A stretch of 64,000 bases of DNA from Methylobacillus flagellatus KT (GCF_000013705.1 NC_007947.1:2046001-2110000), one strand, 5' to 3'; positions 49,870-59,546 are shown, counted from the first letter of the stretch. The notes: generated by a model not told the origin, from the letters alone. Numbers and translations: made by a program.

Positions 49870-50655
49870 ATGATACGCTCGCTATGGATCGCCAAAACTG
49901 GCCTTGACGCCCAACAGATGCAAATGGACGTGATTGCCAACAACCTGGCCAACGTCAGCACCAACGGCTTCAAGAAAACCCGCGCCGTATTCGAGGATCT
50001 GCTCTACCAGAACATCCGCCAGCCCGGTGCACAATCCTCCCAGCAAACCCAGTTGCCTTCGGGCCTGCAACTGGGGACTGGCGTGCGTCCCGTGGCGACC
50101 GAACGCATCCATATTCAGGGCAACCTGCAGCAAACCGGTAACAACAAGGATGTTGCCATCAGCGGTGAGGGATTCTTCCAGGTGCTTCTGCCAGACGGCT
50201 CCACGGCCTACACCCGCGACGGCGCCTTCCAGCTTGACAACCAGGGCCAGCTGGTGACCGCCAGCGGCTTTACTGTGCAGCCTGCCATCATCGTGCCACC
50301 CAATGCACTGAGCCTGACCGTAGGACGCGACGGCACGGTATCGGTGGTGTTGCCGGACAATCCCAACAATGCCGTGCAGATCGGCACCTTCCAACTGGCG
50401 ACGTTCATCAACCCCGCCGGGTTGCAGTCGCGTGGTGAGAACCTGTATATCGAGACAGCCGCCTCGGGACCCGCCAATATCAACCAGCCTGGGCTCAATG
50501 GCACCGGCTTGCTGGTGCACCAGTATCTGGAAACTTCCAATGTCAACGTCGCGGAAGAGCTGGTCAGCATGATCCAGACGCAGCGCGCCTATGAAATCAA
50601 CAGCAAGGCGATTTCCACTTCCGATCAAATGCTGCAGCGCTTGTCGCAACTATAA
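49870..50655 (+). CDS. flgG: Flagellar distal rod protein FlgG
   Basis: 261 residues, nearly identical in pattern to enteric Flg[21 protein letters not shown], then [40 protein letters not shown], and the C-terminal [20 protein letters not shown], then [20 protein letters not shown]. It forms the distal rod that crosses the periplasm. Confidence 0.97.
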   Translation: MIRSLWIAKTGLDAQQMQMDVIANNLANVSTNGFKKTRAVFEDLLYQNIRQPGAQSSQQTQLPSGLQLGTGVRPVATERIHIQGNLQQTGNNKDVAISGEGFFQVLLPDGSTAYTRDGAFQLDNQGQLVTASGFTVQPAIIVPPNALSLTVGRDGTVSVVLPDNPNNAVQIGTFQLATFINPAGLQSRGENLYIETAASGPANINQPGLNGTGLLVHQYLETSNVNVAEELVSMIQTQRAYEINSKAISTSDQMLQRLSQL

Positions 50656-50689
50656 GCCTGGCAAAATCGTCGGCGGCAAAGGACAACAT

Positions 50690-51358
50690 ATGCAAACGTT
50701 TCTCTATCCAAGAACCTGGCTTATCTTGGGCCTGCTGCTGCTCGGCAGCGGCTGTGCCGTCACGCCCAAGACCATCACCCAGGTCCCCAACACCGCGCGC
50801 CCGGCGGCTCCCAGCCAGGCAGTCTACAACAGCGGCGGCATCTACAGTCCAGCCACCTACCGGCCGCTGCTTGAAGACAAGCGCGCACGCCTGGTGGGTG
50901 ACACCATCGTCATCAATATCACCGAGAACACCTCAGCCACCAAGTCCGGCTCCAACTCTGCCAGCAAGTCTGGAGCCGTCAACGCCGGCATTACCGGACT
51001 GTTTGGCCACAATGTGCCCAAGGCCAGCTTCAACGCCGCCTCGGATAACGCTTATGACGATGCTGCCGCCTCCAACTCCCGCAACGTATTTACTGGCACC
51101 ATCAGTGCCACTGTGACGGAAGTCTTGCCCAATGGTCACCTGGTCGTCAGCGGCGAGAAGCAGGTAGCATTCGACCGTGGCACGGAATTCGTGCGCTTTT
51201 CAGGCGTAGTGGACCCGATGTATGTCGCTGCGGGCAACAGCGTCCCTTCCAGCCGGGTTGCTGATGCCCGCATTGAATACCGTACCAACAGCAATCTTGA
51301 CACAGCCCAGGTGATGTCCATCCTTACCCGCTTCTTCCTGAGCTTCGCGCCTTTGTAA
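50690..51358 (+). CDS. flgH: Flagellar L-ring lipoprotein FlgH
   Basis: 222 residues from the ATG at 50690. The lipoprotein signal sequence LILGLLLLGSGC ends with the cysteine at about residue 22. SGGIYSPATYRPLLEDKRAR, then GDTIVINITENTSATKSGSN and the C-terminal VDPMYVAAGNSVPSSRVADA match the FlgH family. The ring sits in the outer membrane. A longer frame from 50591 lies inside flgG and is rejected. Confidence 0.95.
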   Translation: MQTFLYPRTWLILGLLLLGSGCAVTPKTITQVPNTARPAAPSQAVYNSGGIYSPATYRPLLEDKRARLVGDTIVINITENTSATKSGSNSASKSGAVNAGITGLFGHNVPKASFNAASDNAYDDAAASNSRNVFTGTISATVTEVLPNGHLVVSGEKQVAFDRGTEFVRFSGVVDPMYVAAGNSVPSSRVADARIEYRTNSNLDTAQVMSILTRFFLSFAPL

Positions 51359-51368
51359 AGTTGACATC

Positions 51369-52475
51369 ATGACACTCACACGCCCTCTCGCCCTGATCTC
51401 CGCACTCGCTGCGCTAATACTCGCCCTTCCAGCCGATGCAGAGCGCATCAAGGACCTCACCACCATTCAGGGCGTGCGTTCCAACCAGTTGATAGGCTAT
51501 GGCCTGGTCGTCGGGCTGGACGGCACAGGCGACCAGACCACACAAACCCCGTTTACGGTGCAAAGCATCGTCAGCATGATGCAACAAATGGGTATCAACC
51601 TGCCCAGCGGCACCAACCTGCAATTGCGCAACGTGGCCGCCGTCATGGTGACCGGCAACCTGCCGCCCTTCGCCCAGCCCGGTCAGCCCATGGACGTCAC
51701 GGTGTCATCCATGGGTAACGCGCGCAGCCTGCGCGGCGGCACCCTGCTCATGACACCGCTCAAGGGTGCCGACAACCAGGTATATGCCATGGCGCAGGGC
51801 AACCTCGTCATTGGCGGCGCGGGGGCTGGCGCCAGCGGCACCAGCACGCAGATCAACCACCTTGGCGCGGGGCGCATTTCAGCAGGCGCCATCGTGGAGC
51901 GCGCCGTGCCTAGCCAGCTGACTGAAACCAGCACCATCAGACTGGAGCTCAAGGAGGCCGATTTCTCCACCGCCAGCATGGTGGTCGACGCCATCAACAA
52001 GCGCTTCGGCAATGGCACCGCCACGCCACTCGACGGGCGCGTGATCCAGGTGCAGCCGCCAATGGATATCAACAGGATTGCCTTCATCGGCAACCTGGAA
52101 AACCTGGACGTGAAACCTTCCCAGGGGCCAGCCAAGGTGATCCTCAATGCCCGTACCGGCTCCGTGGTCATGAACCAGGCTGTGACGCTGGATGACTGCG
52201 CCATCTCTCATGGCAACCTCTCCGTCGTCATCAACACCGCGCCCGCCATCAGCCAGCCCGGCCCATTTTCCGGCGGGCAGACGGTCGCTACCCAGGTTTC
52301 CCAAGTGGAAATCAACAAGGAACCTGGCCAGGTCATCAAGCTGGATAAAGGCACTTCGCTTGCCGATGTAGTGAAGGCCCTGAATGCCATCGGCGCTACG
52401 CCGCAAGACCTGGTGGCCATCCTGCAGGCCATGAAGGCTGCAGGATCGCTGCGCGCCGACCTGGAAATCATATAG
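51369..52475 (+). CDS. flgI: Flagellar P-ring protein FlgI
   Basis: 368 residues with a cleavable signal peptide (about 1-24, ending LPADA). ERIKDLTTIQGVRSNQLIGY, then GLVVGLDGTGDQTTQTPFTV is the mature start. ARTGSVVMNQAVTLDDCAIS lies in the second half, and the C-terminus has ADVVKALNAIGATPQDLVAI, then LQAMKAAGSLRADLEII. FlgI forms the peptidoglycan-level ring with help of FlgA. Confidence 0.97.
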   Translation: MTLTRPLALISALAALILALPADAERIKDLTTIQGVRSNQLIGYGLVVGLDGTGDQTTQTPFTVQSIVSMMQQMGINLPSGTNLQLRNVAAVMVTGNLPPFAQPGQPMDVTVSSMGNARSLRGGTLLMTPLKGADNQVYAMAQGNLVIGGAGAGASGTSTQINHLGAGRISAGAIVERAVPSQLTETSTIRLELKEADFSTASMVVDAINKRFGNGTATPLDGRVIQVQPPMDINRIAFIGNLENLDVKPSQGPAKVILNARTGSVVMNQAVTLDDCAISHGNLSVVINTAPAISQPGPFSGGQTVATQVSQVEINKEPGQVIKLDKGTSLADVVKALNAIGATPQDLVAILQAMKAAGSLRADLEII

Positions 52476-52486
52476 GAGCACACACC

Positions 52487-53359
52487 ATGGCTTCTTACGC
52501 GCTCAATACCGACATCAATGGCAAGATTGCAGCCGATGCCAACAGCCTGAATAACCTGAAGTACGCTGCACGCGACAATAGCCCGGAATCGATCAAGGCA
52601 GCGGCGGTACAGTTCGAGGCCTTGATGATCAACATGATGCTGAAAAGCATGCGTGACGCCACCCCCAAGGAAAGCATGTTCGACAGTGAACAAAGCCGCA
52701 CCTTCCTGTCCATGCTCGACCAACAGCTCAGCCAGCAGATGGCCGCACGTGGCACCGGGCTTGCGGATATGCTGGCCCGCCAGTTGCAAGGCCGCCTGAC
52801 CAGCGTACCGCCGGAAGCATTGGACTCCCTTGCCGGCTCACCGGAACACCCGCCCTTGAATCCGGGCCTGGCAGCAGGCAATACCAGCCAGCCTCTGCCA
52901 ACAAATGCACATGAATTCGTGCAGCAGATGCGCCGGCATGCGGAAGCCGCCAGCCAAGACAGCGGTATCCCCGCCCACCTGATGCTGGGCCAGGCAGCGC
53001 TGGAAACAGGATGGGGCAAGCGACAGATCACCGGTACCGACGGTACTGCAAGCCACAACCTGTTTGGCATCAAGGCCGGCCCGAGCTGGAAAGGCAAGAC
53101 GGTAGAAGCGCTCACTACCGAATATATCAACGGCATGCCGCAAAAGCGCATCGAGACATTCCGCGCCTACGACTCCTATGCAGACTCCTTCCGTGATTTT
53201 GCCAATATGATGCGCAACAACCCGCGGTATGGAAATGTCATGGAAAACACCGGCAGCGCCGCTAGCTATGCCCAGGCGATGCAAGAAGCAGGCTATGCCA
53301 CCGATCCCCAGTATGCCAGCAAGCTGCGGCGGGTGATCGAGAACATCTCGGCCGCTTAA
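52487..53359 (+). CDS. flgJ: Rod cap and peptidoglycan hydrolase FlgJ
   Basis: 290 residues in two parts. The N-terminal rod-binding domain (about 35-105) has AVQFEALMINMMLKSMRDAT. The C-terminal glucosaminidase domain (about 140-290) has HLMLGQAALETGWGKRQITG, with the catalytic glutamate, and SHNLFGIKAGPSWKGKTVEA. The two-domain form is the beta/gammaproteobacterial type. Its stop codon TAA is also the start of the -35 box of the flgK promoter. Confidence 0.96.
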   Translation: MASYALNTDINGKIAADANSLNNLKYAARDNSPESIKAAAVQFEALMINMMLKSMRDATPKESMFDSEQSRTFLSMLDQQLSQQMAARGTGLADMLARQLQGRLTSVPPEALDSLAGSPEHPPLNPGLAAGNTSQPLPTNAHEFVQQMRRHAEAASQDSGIPAHLMLGQAALETGWGKRQITGTDGTASHNLFGIKAGPSWKGKTVEALTTEYINGMPQKRIETFRAYDSYADSFRDFANMMRNNPRYGNVMENTGSAASYAQAMQEAGYATDPQYASKLRRVIENISAA

Positions 53360-53383
53360 AGTTTCCCAATTTTATGCCGTTCA
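53357..53383 (+). promoter_or_regulatory. Sigma-28 promoter of flgK-flgL
   Basis: TAAAGTTT (perfect -35, 53357-53364), 11-bp spacer, GCCGTTCA (6 of 8 to GCCGATAA, 53376-53383). The flgK ATG is 32 bp further. The first three bases are the flgJ stop codon. A class 3 promoter at this place is known in enteric bacteria. Confidence 0.75.
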
Positions 53384-53414
53384 CCCACTTAGGCCACCTT
53401 GATCGATACGCCCC

Positions 53415-55352
53415 ATGTCCAATATATTCAACATCGGAAAAACTGCACTTAATGCAGCCCAGGTAGGCATCAGCACCACAGGCCACAATATTGCCAATGC
53501 GAATACCGAAGGCTATTCGCGCCAGGTGATTGTGCAGTCTGCCGGACAGGCCCAAGCCTGGGGCTTCGGCTACCTAGGCAACGGGACACAGGTCGACACG
53601 GTCAAGCGTGTTTACAACGAGCTGCTTTCGCGCCAGATCAGCAATAGCCAATCGATTGCCAGCGGCATCAACACCCAGCTTTCCAACATCAACCATATCA
53701 ACAACATGCTGGCCGATGCAGAAGCAGGCCTGTCTCCCGCCATACAGGATTTCTTCGCCTCGATCAACGACCTGTCCTCTGCTCCCAACGACCCGGCATC
53801 GCGCCAGGCCATGCTGTCTACCGCAGAAGCCCTGTCAAGCCGCTTCAACGGCCTGGGAAGCCGGCTGCTGGAAATGCAGGGCTCAGTCAATGCGCAACTC
53901 AACGCCAGCGTCAACACCGTCAACCACTATGCCAAGGAAATCGCGCGGCTCAACGAAGTCATCGATGTGGCAACGACCAGCACCGGCCAGCCACCCAATG
54001 ACCTGCTGGATCAGCGCGACCAATTGGTGCTTGCGCTGAACAAGGAGATCAAGGGCACCGTCATCGTGCAAGATGGCAACCGCTACAATGTCTCCATCGG
54101 CAATGGCATTCCACTGGTCAATGGCTTGAAATCGTACTCGCTGACGACGGTAGACTCGCCCACCAACCCGGGCAGGCTGGAAGTCGCCTACCAGGCCGGC
54201 GCGACCACCTCCATTCTGGCAGAGCAGAGTCTACAGGGCGGCGTCATTGGCGGCCTGATCGAGTATCGCCGTGAATCCCTGGACAAAGCTCAGAATACAT
54301 TGGGGCAGATTGCCGTCGCGCTGGCGCAGTCATTCAACATCCAGCATCAGCAGGGGCTCACCAATGGCGATGTGCAAGGGGGTAATTTCTTCAACATCCC
54401 CTCACCGCAGGTAAATGCCAGCAGCCACAATACCGGCAGCGCTGATCTTGCGAGCAGCATTGTCGATGCCAGCCTGCTGACGGCAAGCGACTACCGCCTG
54501 CGTTATGATGGGTCCAACTACAGCATCACCCGCCTCAGCGACAACACGGTGCAAACCTTCAGCAGCCTGCCGCAGACCGTAGACGGCGTCAGCTTCTCAC
54601 TGGCAGGCGGCTCGATGAGTGCAGGCGATCAATTCATGATCAGGCCGACTGCCAATGCGGCGGCCGATCTCTCCGTCGCCGTCAAGCAGATCGAGGACAT
54701 TGCAGCCGGCGCGCCCACGATCACGACGACCGCAGCCGGCAGCAATACAGGCAGCGGTGTGATCAGCGGAGCCAGGGTAAGCGCTAGCTATGCCAGCTCC
54801 CCCCTGGCAAGCCCCTTTACCCTGAGCTACAACAGTGGCAGCCTGGGTGGGTTTCCCGCCGGCGAACCCATCACCGTCACCACCAGCGCTGGCACAACCA
54901 CGACCTACCCAGCAGGCAGCACCATCCCCTACAGTGCCGGGGCCGCCATCAGCGTGGCAGGCATCAGCTTCAGCCTGAGCGGCGCCCCCGCAGATGGCGA
55001 CCAGTTCACTATCGCAGCCACGACATCCAACGCGGCGGGTGATAATCGCAACGCGCTGCAACTGGCTGCACTGCAAAATACCAAGACCATGCTCGGCGGC
55101 ACTGCCTCTTATCAGGGTACCTTCAACCAACTGGTCAGTTACGTGGGCAATCGCACCCGGGAACTCCAGGTCACGGGCGCAGCGGAAAATACGCTACTGG
55201 CACAATCGATCACCGCCCAGCAAGGCGAATCGGGAGTCAACCTGGATGAAGAGGCGGTCAACCTGATCCGTTACCAGCAAGCCTACCAGGCCGCAGGCAA
55301 AGTCATGCAGATTGCCAGCACACTGTTTGAAACAGTGCTGTCGATCAGATAA
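53415..55352 (+). CDS. flgK: Hook-filament junction protein FlgK (HAP1)
   Basis: 645 residues. IFNIGKTALNAAQVGISTTG, then HNIANANTEGYSRQVIVQSA is the HAP1 start. The C-terminal ESGVNLDEEAVNLIRYQQAY, then QAAGKVMQIASTLFETVLSI is the matching end helix. The central region has a Ser/Thr/Gly-rich stretch (about 435-540) without family motifs, making the protein about 100 residues longer than enteric FlgK. It is exported with FlgN. Confidence 0.95.
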   Translation: MSNIFNIGKTALNAAQVGISTTGHNIANANTEGYSRQVIVQSAGQAQAWGFGYLGNGTQVDTVKRVYNELLSRQISNSQSIASGINTQLSNINHINNMLADAEAGLSPAIQDFFASINDLSSAPNDPASRQAMLSTAEALSSRFNGLGSRLLEMQGSVNAQLNASVNTVNHYAKEIARLNEVIDVATTSTGQPPNDLLDQRDQLVLALNKEIKGTVIVQDGNRYNVSIGNGIPLVNGLKSYSLTTVDSPTNPGRLEVAYQAGATTSILAEQSLQGGVIGGLIEYRRESLDKAQNTLGQIAVALAQSFNIQHQQGLTNGDVQGGNFFNIPSPQVNASSHNTGSADLASSIVDASLLTASDYRLRYDGSNYSITRLSDNTVQTFSSLPQTVDGVSFSLAGGSMSAGDQFMIRPTANAAADLSVAVKQIEDIAAGAPTITTTAAGSNTGSGVISGARVSASYASSPLASPFTLSYNSGSLGGFPAGEPITVTTSAGTTTTYPAGSTIPYSAGAAISVAGISFSLSGAPADGDQFTIAATTSNAAGDNRNALQLAALQNTKTMLGGTASYQGTFNQLVSYVGNRTRELQVTGAAENTLLAQSITAQQGESGVNLDEEAVNLIRYQQAYQAAGKVMQIASTLFETVLSIR

Positions 55353-55373
55353 AAGATAAACGAGGAACGTGCC

Positions 55374-56288
55374 ATGCGTATCAGCACCAACACCCTATAC
55401 CAGAATGGCCTGAGCAGGCTCTCCCAGCTGCAGGTCGATCAAGACCGCCTGATGCAGCAGATTTCGAGCAAAAAACGCATCCTGACGCCCGCGGATGATC
55501 CCGTAGGCGCTGCTCGCTCGCTGGAATTGCAGAACTCGCAGCGCGTCAATACCCAGTTCGAGCGCAACCGCATGTTTGCCGAAAACAGCATGAACGCAAT
55601 CGAAGGCAACCTGCAAGGCGTGACCGATCTGCTGATTGCAGCAAAAGCCAGGCTTGCCGAGGCAGGCAACGCTTCCTACGACGACGTCCAGCGCAGCTAT
55701 ATCGCCATTGACCTGCAAAACGACCTCGAGGCGCTGGTTGCCCTGGCAAACGCACAGGATGGCAGCGGCAACTATCTCTATGCCGGCTACAGTACCGACA
55801 CTGCGCCCTACACCCTCAATGCCGGGGGTGCGACCTACAACGGCGACAACCAGGTCCGCCAACTGCAGGTTTCCGCCAATCGCCAATTACCGGTGGCGGA
55901 AAACGGCCCCAGCGTATTCCAGGCGAATGGCAATGATGTATTTGCCGCATTGGCCACCATCACCGACTTGCTGCAGACGCCCGTCACCAGCCCCGCAGAC
56001 GCCCAGGCGCTGCAGGATGGCCTGGCAGCCGCCAGCGATGCCTTGCAAGGAACGCTGGACAATGTACTTACCGTACGCGCCCGCAATGGCTCCGCCCTCA
56101 AGGAAATTGAGGCACTCAACAGCGATGGCAGCAGCCGTGACCTGCAATATGCCAAATCGCTATCGGAACTGCAGGATCTAGATTATGCCAAGGCCTTGTC
56201 AGACCTGGCCAAGCAGCAGACGGTGCTCGAGGCCGCTCAGAAAGCTTTCGTTGCCACGACCAGCCTATCCCTGTTCAATCTGATTTAG
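55374..56288 (+). CDS. flgL: Hook-filament junction protein FlgL (HAP3)
   Basis: 304 residues. MRISTNTLYQNGLSRLSQLQ, then QQISSKKRILTPADDPVGAA is typical of flagellin-like HAP3. The C-terminal LSELQDLDYAKALSDLAKQQ, then TVLEAAQKAFVATTSLSLFN is the D0 helix. It is the last gene of the flg operon, 21 bp after flgK. Confidence 0.96.
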   Translation: MRISTNTLYQNGLSRLSQLQVDQDRLMQQISSKKRILTPADDPVGAARSLELQNSQRVNTQFERNRMFAENSMNAIEGNLQGVTDLLIAAKARLAEAGNASYDDVQRSYIAIDLQNDLEALVALANAQDGSGNYLYAGYSTDTAPYTLNAGGATYNGDNQVRQLQVSANRQLPVAENGPSVFQANGNDVFAALATITDLLQTPVTSPADAQALQDGLAAASDALQGTLDNVLTVRARNGSALKEIEALNSDGSSRDLQYAKSLSELQDLDYAKALSDLAKQQTVLEAAQKAFVATTSLSLFNLI

Positions 56289-56327
56289 GCCACTACTTCG
56301 ATGAAGTGGCCGCGATAACGCGCAAAT

Positions 56328-56360
56328 AAAAAGCCGGATGCATGCTCCGGCTTTTTATTT
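56328..56360. terminator. Bidirectional terminator between flgL and the EAL/HDOD gene
   Basis: Perfect 11-bp stem AAAAAGCCGGA/TCCGGCTTTTT (56328-56338 and 56346-56356) with loop tgcatgc; T-rich on both strands. It separates the convergent flgBCDEFGHIJKL and fliI-fliR series. Confidence 0.92.
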
Positions 56361-56378
56361 TTCTGCCCTGCCAGGCAC

Positions 56379-57596
56379 CTATACCCCCAGCGCCTCCACC
56401 CAGGCCAGAGCTGCGACATGGGCATCATTGACCTTGTTCGGGTCAAGCTGCAGACTATCCGCCAACGCAATGATGCGGCTGCTGTCCTGGCTCTCGCAGG
56501 CCTCGGCCAGCTGCAGAAATGGCCCGTAAATACCCTGCCGATGCAGCAAGGCATCCTGAATCGCTTCAGGCAAGTCTATCTTTTCCAGCACCCGTTCCAT
56601 CGGCATTTCCAGCATCAGGTCCAGCATGGAGAACACGCCTGTCACAAACAGGTTGTCGCGCCCGGTCTTGTCGAAATAACCATCGCCCAGGAGTTCGGTC
56701 AGGCGGCCCCGGGTGATCGAGGTTTTCATGAGTGCCGGCGCTGCGGCATTTTCCCCGGCGGTCACCATCAACAAGGTTAGCCAGCGATACAGCTGCTTGG
56801 TGCCGATGATCGTGAGCGCATGGCGCAGGGATTGTATTTCGCAGGACAAGCCAAACCCCACGGAATTGATATAGCGCAGCAATTTGAACGACAATGCCGC
56901 ATCGCGCTTGAAGCCGTTCTCGATATCGCGCAGGTCGGCATCGCGGCTGATCATGTTCAACAAATCCAGCACGACGGCAAAGGCCGGGTTGATCACCTTG
57001 GCCGTGAAGGTCTCGGTATGGGCGAAATAAAACCCCTGGATCAGGTGGAAGCCGATCTGGCGGCACGCCTCGTAGTGGTGATGATGCTCGACCTTTTCTG
57101 CCACCACCGTGACGCCGAGTATCTGGTATTCCAGGAAACGCCGCGCCACTTCGTCCATGGTGTAGGCCAGGATATCGATCTTGACATAGTCGGCATCATC
57201 GATCAGCGCAGACCCGACCAATGAAGCCCCCTTGTCCTTGAGCGCAATCCGGTAGCCGCGCCGACGCAGGAAGCGGCAGCGCTCCAGTACCTCAGGGCTT
57301 GGTGCCACCAGCGCTTCCAGCTCCAGCACCGTCTTTGCAGGCGGCAATAATTCCAGAAGCTCGCTGTGCAGCATTTCTTCACTGATATTGAGAAACGCCA
57401 GCTTGTCGCCCAGCAGCCACTGCGTACCCATGTCGTTGAGGGTATTGACCAGCACACGGTTGCAAGCCTGAAGGCTGTTCTCATATATCGCACTCGTCGC
57501 CTCGGCGCTATGCCGGAAGAACAGCTCGTAAGCCACGATTTCCTGCAACGGGTTCATGATGGGTTGACGACCGATATAGGCTTGATCTTGTGTCAT
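56379..57596 (-). CDS. EAL/HDOD signalling protein with degenerate EAL domain
   Basis: 405 residues from the ATG at 57596 (MTQDQAYIGRQPIMNPLQEI). The EAL-like domain (about 5-190) keeps AYELFFR in place of the EAL loop, VKIDIL and VAEKVEHHHHY, but the metal-site DDFG is changed to KDKG, so phosphodiesterase activity is unlikely. The HDOD domain (about 195-400) lacks the HD metal pair. This is the YuxH-type architecture. Its position after fliR suggests a c-di-GMP- or protein-binding role in motility; that is inference. A TTG/ATG frame extends eight codons upstream without a ribosome-binding site. Confidence 0.85.
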   Translation of the reverse strand: MTQDQAYIGRQPIMNPLQEIVAYELFFRHSAEATSAIYENSLQACNRVLVNTLNDMGTQWLLGDKLAFLNISEEMLHSELLELLPPAKTVLELEALVAPSPEVLERCRFLRRRGYRIALKDKGASLVGSALIDDADYVKIDILAYTMDEVARRFLEYQILGVTVVAEKVEHHHHYEACRQIGFHLIQGFYFAHTETFTAKVINPAFAVVLDLLNMISRDADLRDIENGFKRDAALSFKLLRYINSVGFGLSCEIQSLRHALTIIGTKQLYRWLTLLMVTAGENAAAPALMKTSITRGRLTELLGDGYFDKTGRDNLFVTGVFSMLDLMLEMPMERVLEKIDLPEAIQDALLHRQGIYGPFLQLAEACESQDSSRIIALADSLQLDPNKVNDAHVAALAWVEALGV

Positions 57597-57626
57597 GCAA
57601 ACATACTTTCCAGATAACATTCTTGT

Positions 57627-57654
57627 TTAAGCGGTCAACAACAACAAAACTTGA
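57627..57654 (-). promoter_or_regulatory. Possible weak sigma-28 promoter of the EAL/HDOD gene
   Basis: On the minus strand TCAAGTTT (7 of 8 to the FliA -35), a 12-bp spacer, then CCGCTTAA, a poor match to GCCGATAA. The spacer is one base longer than usual. It lies 31 bp before the chosen ATG. Support is weak. Confidence 0.3.
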
Positions 57655-57686
57655 TACAACGTCGCCATCAAGTTCATGTGACCCTT

Positions 57687-58487
57687 TTACTCTCCCCGCG
57701 GCACATCGACGACAGAATATGCCAGTGTCTGCATGAAGCTCATGCTCTCGTGCATCAACCGTTGTACAGGCTGCATCATGTAAGGCAGTGCCAGCATCAG
57801 CAAGAGGAAACCCAGCGATATTGTAATCGGGAAACCGATCCCGAACAGATTGAGCTGCGGCGCAGCCCTCGTCAGCACGCCCAGCGCCAGGTTTGCAAGC
57901 AGCAACGCCGCGATGATGGGCAACGACATCAACAGTCCGGCGCTGAATATCTTGCCCCCCCACAAGGCGATTTTATAGGGATCCAGGCCAAAATTCGGTT
58001 CCGCCGTGACAGGGAAGCTGGAAAAACTCTCGGCCAACGTGGAAATGACCACCAGGTGTCCATCGATACTCAGGAAAAGCAGCATGGACAGCACCACCAG
58101 AAACTGTCCGATCGAAGTGCTCTGTCCCTGCGTCTGTGGATCATAGAACATGGCAAACCCCAATCCCATGGTCATCCCTGCGGTATGTCCTGCCAGCTCT
58201 ACCGCCGAAAAAATGATGCGCAGGCTGAATCCCATTGCCGCACCAATGATGACCTGCTGGCAAAGGATCAGCAAGCCGTTCATGGAAAACACCGACACCG
58301 GGGGAATATCTGGAATCGACGGCATCACAGCCACAGTCAATACCAGGCCGAGCCCCAGCTTGACGTTGTTGGGCAGCGCGCGATGGTTGAAGAGCGGCGC
58401 CACCGCAATAAAGGCGAGTATGCGGGTGAGTGGCCACATCAGGGTTGCCACCCACACCTGCAGGAACTCTTCAGGCACCGTCACCAT
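57687..58487 (-). CDS. fliR: Flagellar export gate protein FliR
   Basis: 266 residues with about six membrane helices. LAFIAVAPLFNHRALPNNVK at the start, GAAMGFSLRIIFSAVELAGH, and FDPQTQGQSTSIGQFL-type region (here FYDPQTQGQSTSIGQFLVVL) are FliR features. It is the last export-gate gene of the fli series, 10 bp after fliQ. Confidence 0.96.
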   Translation of the reverse strand: MVTVPEEFLQVWVATLMWPLTRILAFIAVAPLFNHRALPNNVKLGLGLVLTVAVMPSIPDIPPVSVFSMNGLLILCQQVIIGAAMGFSLRIIFSAVELAGHTAGMTMGLGFAMFYDPQTQGQSTSIGQFLVVLSMLLFLSIDGHLVVISTLAESFSSFPVTAEPNFGLDPYKIALWGGKIFSAGLLMSLPIIAALLLANLALGVLTRAAPQLNLFGIGFPITISLGFLLLMLALPYMMQPVQRLMHESMSFMQTLAYSVVDVPRGE

Positions 58488-58497
58488 GCGGACTCAT

Positions 58498-58767
58498 TCA
58501 CCCCGCCAGCACAGGAATACTCGTGAATACCGCCCTGAGGTAATCGGTGAATACTGACAACATCCAGGGCCCGGCAATCAGCAAAGTGGCAAATACGCCC
58601 AGCAGCTTGGGAATGAATGTCAGGGTGGCTTCGTTGATCTGCGTTGCAGCCTGGAAAATACTGACCAGCAAGCCGATGGCCAACACCACCAGCAACATGG
58701 GCCCTGCCACCATCAGCAATATCTCCGCCGCCTGGCGCCCCATGGTCATGACGTGTTCGGGACTCAT
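58498..58767 (-). CDS. fliQ: Flagellar export gate protein FliQ
   Basis: 89 residues with two membrane helices: AAEILLMVAGPMLLVVLAIG and FIPKLLGVFATLLIAGPWML. The intermediate LVSIFQAATQINEATLTFIP is the FliQ signature. It assembles with FliP and FliR at the core of the export gate. Confidence 0.96.
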   Translation of the reverse strand: MSPEHVMTMGRQAAEILLMVAGPMLLVVLAIGLLVSIFQAATQINEATLTFIPKLLGVFATLLIAGPWMLSVFTDYLRAVFTSIPVLAG

Positions 58768-58787
58768 ATGCTCACCCTCTTACACTC

Positions 58788-59540
58788 TCAATAGAAACTC
58801 TGCGCGAGCGAACCCAGCAGCAATTGCCAGCCATCCACCAGCACGAACAGCATCAGCTTGAACGGCAACGCTACGATCGCCGGCGACACCATCATCATCC
58901 CCATCGACATCAGGATGCTTGCCACCACCATATCGATGATGAGAAAAGGAATGAAGATCGCAAACCCGATCTGGAAAGCCGTCTTCAACTCACTGGTCAC
59001 GAAAGCCGGGACCAACACACGCAATGGCACCTCTTCCGGGGTAGCGACGGCATCCGCGCGCGACATCTTGAAAAACAAGGCCAGGTCGGATTCGCGCGTC
59101 TGCTTTAGCATGAACTCCTTGAGCGGAATGGAGCCACGGACCATGGCCTCCTGCATGGTGATGCGTTCTTCGTCGAACGGCTGGTAGGCCTCGGTGTAGA
59201 TGCGTTCGAACACCGGCCCCATGACAAAGAAGGTCAGGAACAGCGCCAATCCCACCAGCACCTGGTTGGGCGGGGAGGACTGTGTACCCAGCGCCTGGCG
59301 CAGCAATGAGAGCACAATGATGATGCGGGTAAACCCGGTCATCATGAGCAAGGCGGCGGGCAGGAAAGTCAGGGAGGTGAGCAGGATCAGCGTCTGGATG
59401 CTCAGCGAGTAATTCTGTCCCCCGCCCGGTGCGGGCTGGCTATTGATCAGTCCCAGGCCGCCAGGCTCTGCCGCATGCCCCAGCAATGGCAAGCAGAGCA
59501 AGGCCAGGGGGAATAAAGCAGTGAAACAACGTGGATGCAT
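58788..59540 (-). CDS. fliP: Flagellar export gate protein FliP
   Basis: 250 residues with a cleavable signal peptide (about 1-23, ending LGHAAEP). [20 protein letters not shown], then [20 protein letters not shown] and [20 protein letters not shown] are family motifs. The C-terminal [20 protein letters not shown], then [20 protein letters not shown] complete it. It is the pentameric part of the gate. Confidence 0.97.
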   Translation of the reverse strand: MHPRCFTALFPLALLCLPLLGHAAEPGGLGLINSQPAPGGGQNYSLSIQTLILLTSLTFLPAALLMMTGFTRIIIVLSLLRQALGTQSSPPNQVLVGLALFLTFFVMGPVFERIYTEAYQPFDEERITMQEAMVRGSIPLKEFMLKQTRESDLALFFKMSRADAVATPEEVPLRVLVPAFVTSELKTAFQIGFAIFIPFLIIDMVVASILMSMGMMMVSPAIVALPFKLMLFVLVDGWQLLLGSLAQSFY

Positions 59541-59546
59541 GGCGAT

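Noticed and set aside
50591..50689. Earlier flgH start inside flgG
   Set aside because: It would bury the lipoprotein signal peptide 33 residues inside the protein; the ATG at 50690 gives a normal FlgH.
57651..58526. 291-codon plus-strand frame rich in His, Gln and Arg
   Set aside because: Antisense of fliR; the composition is the mirror of hydrophobic membrane-helix codons.
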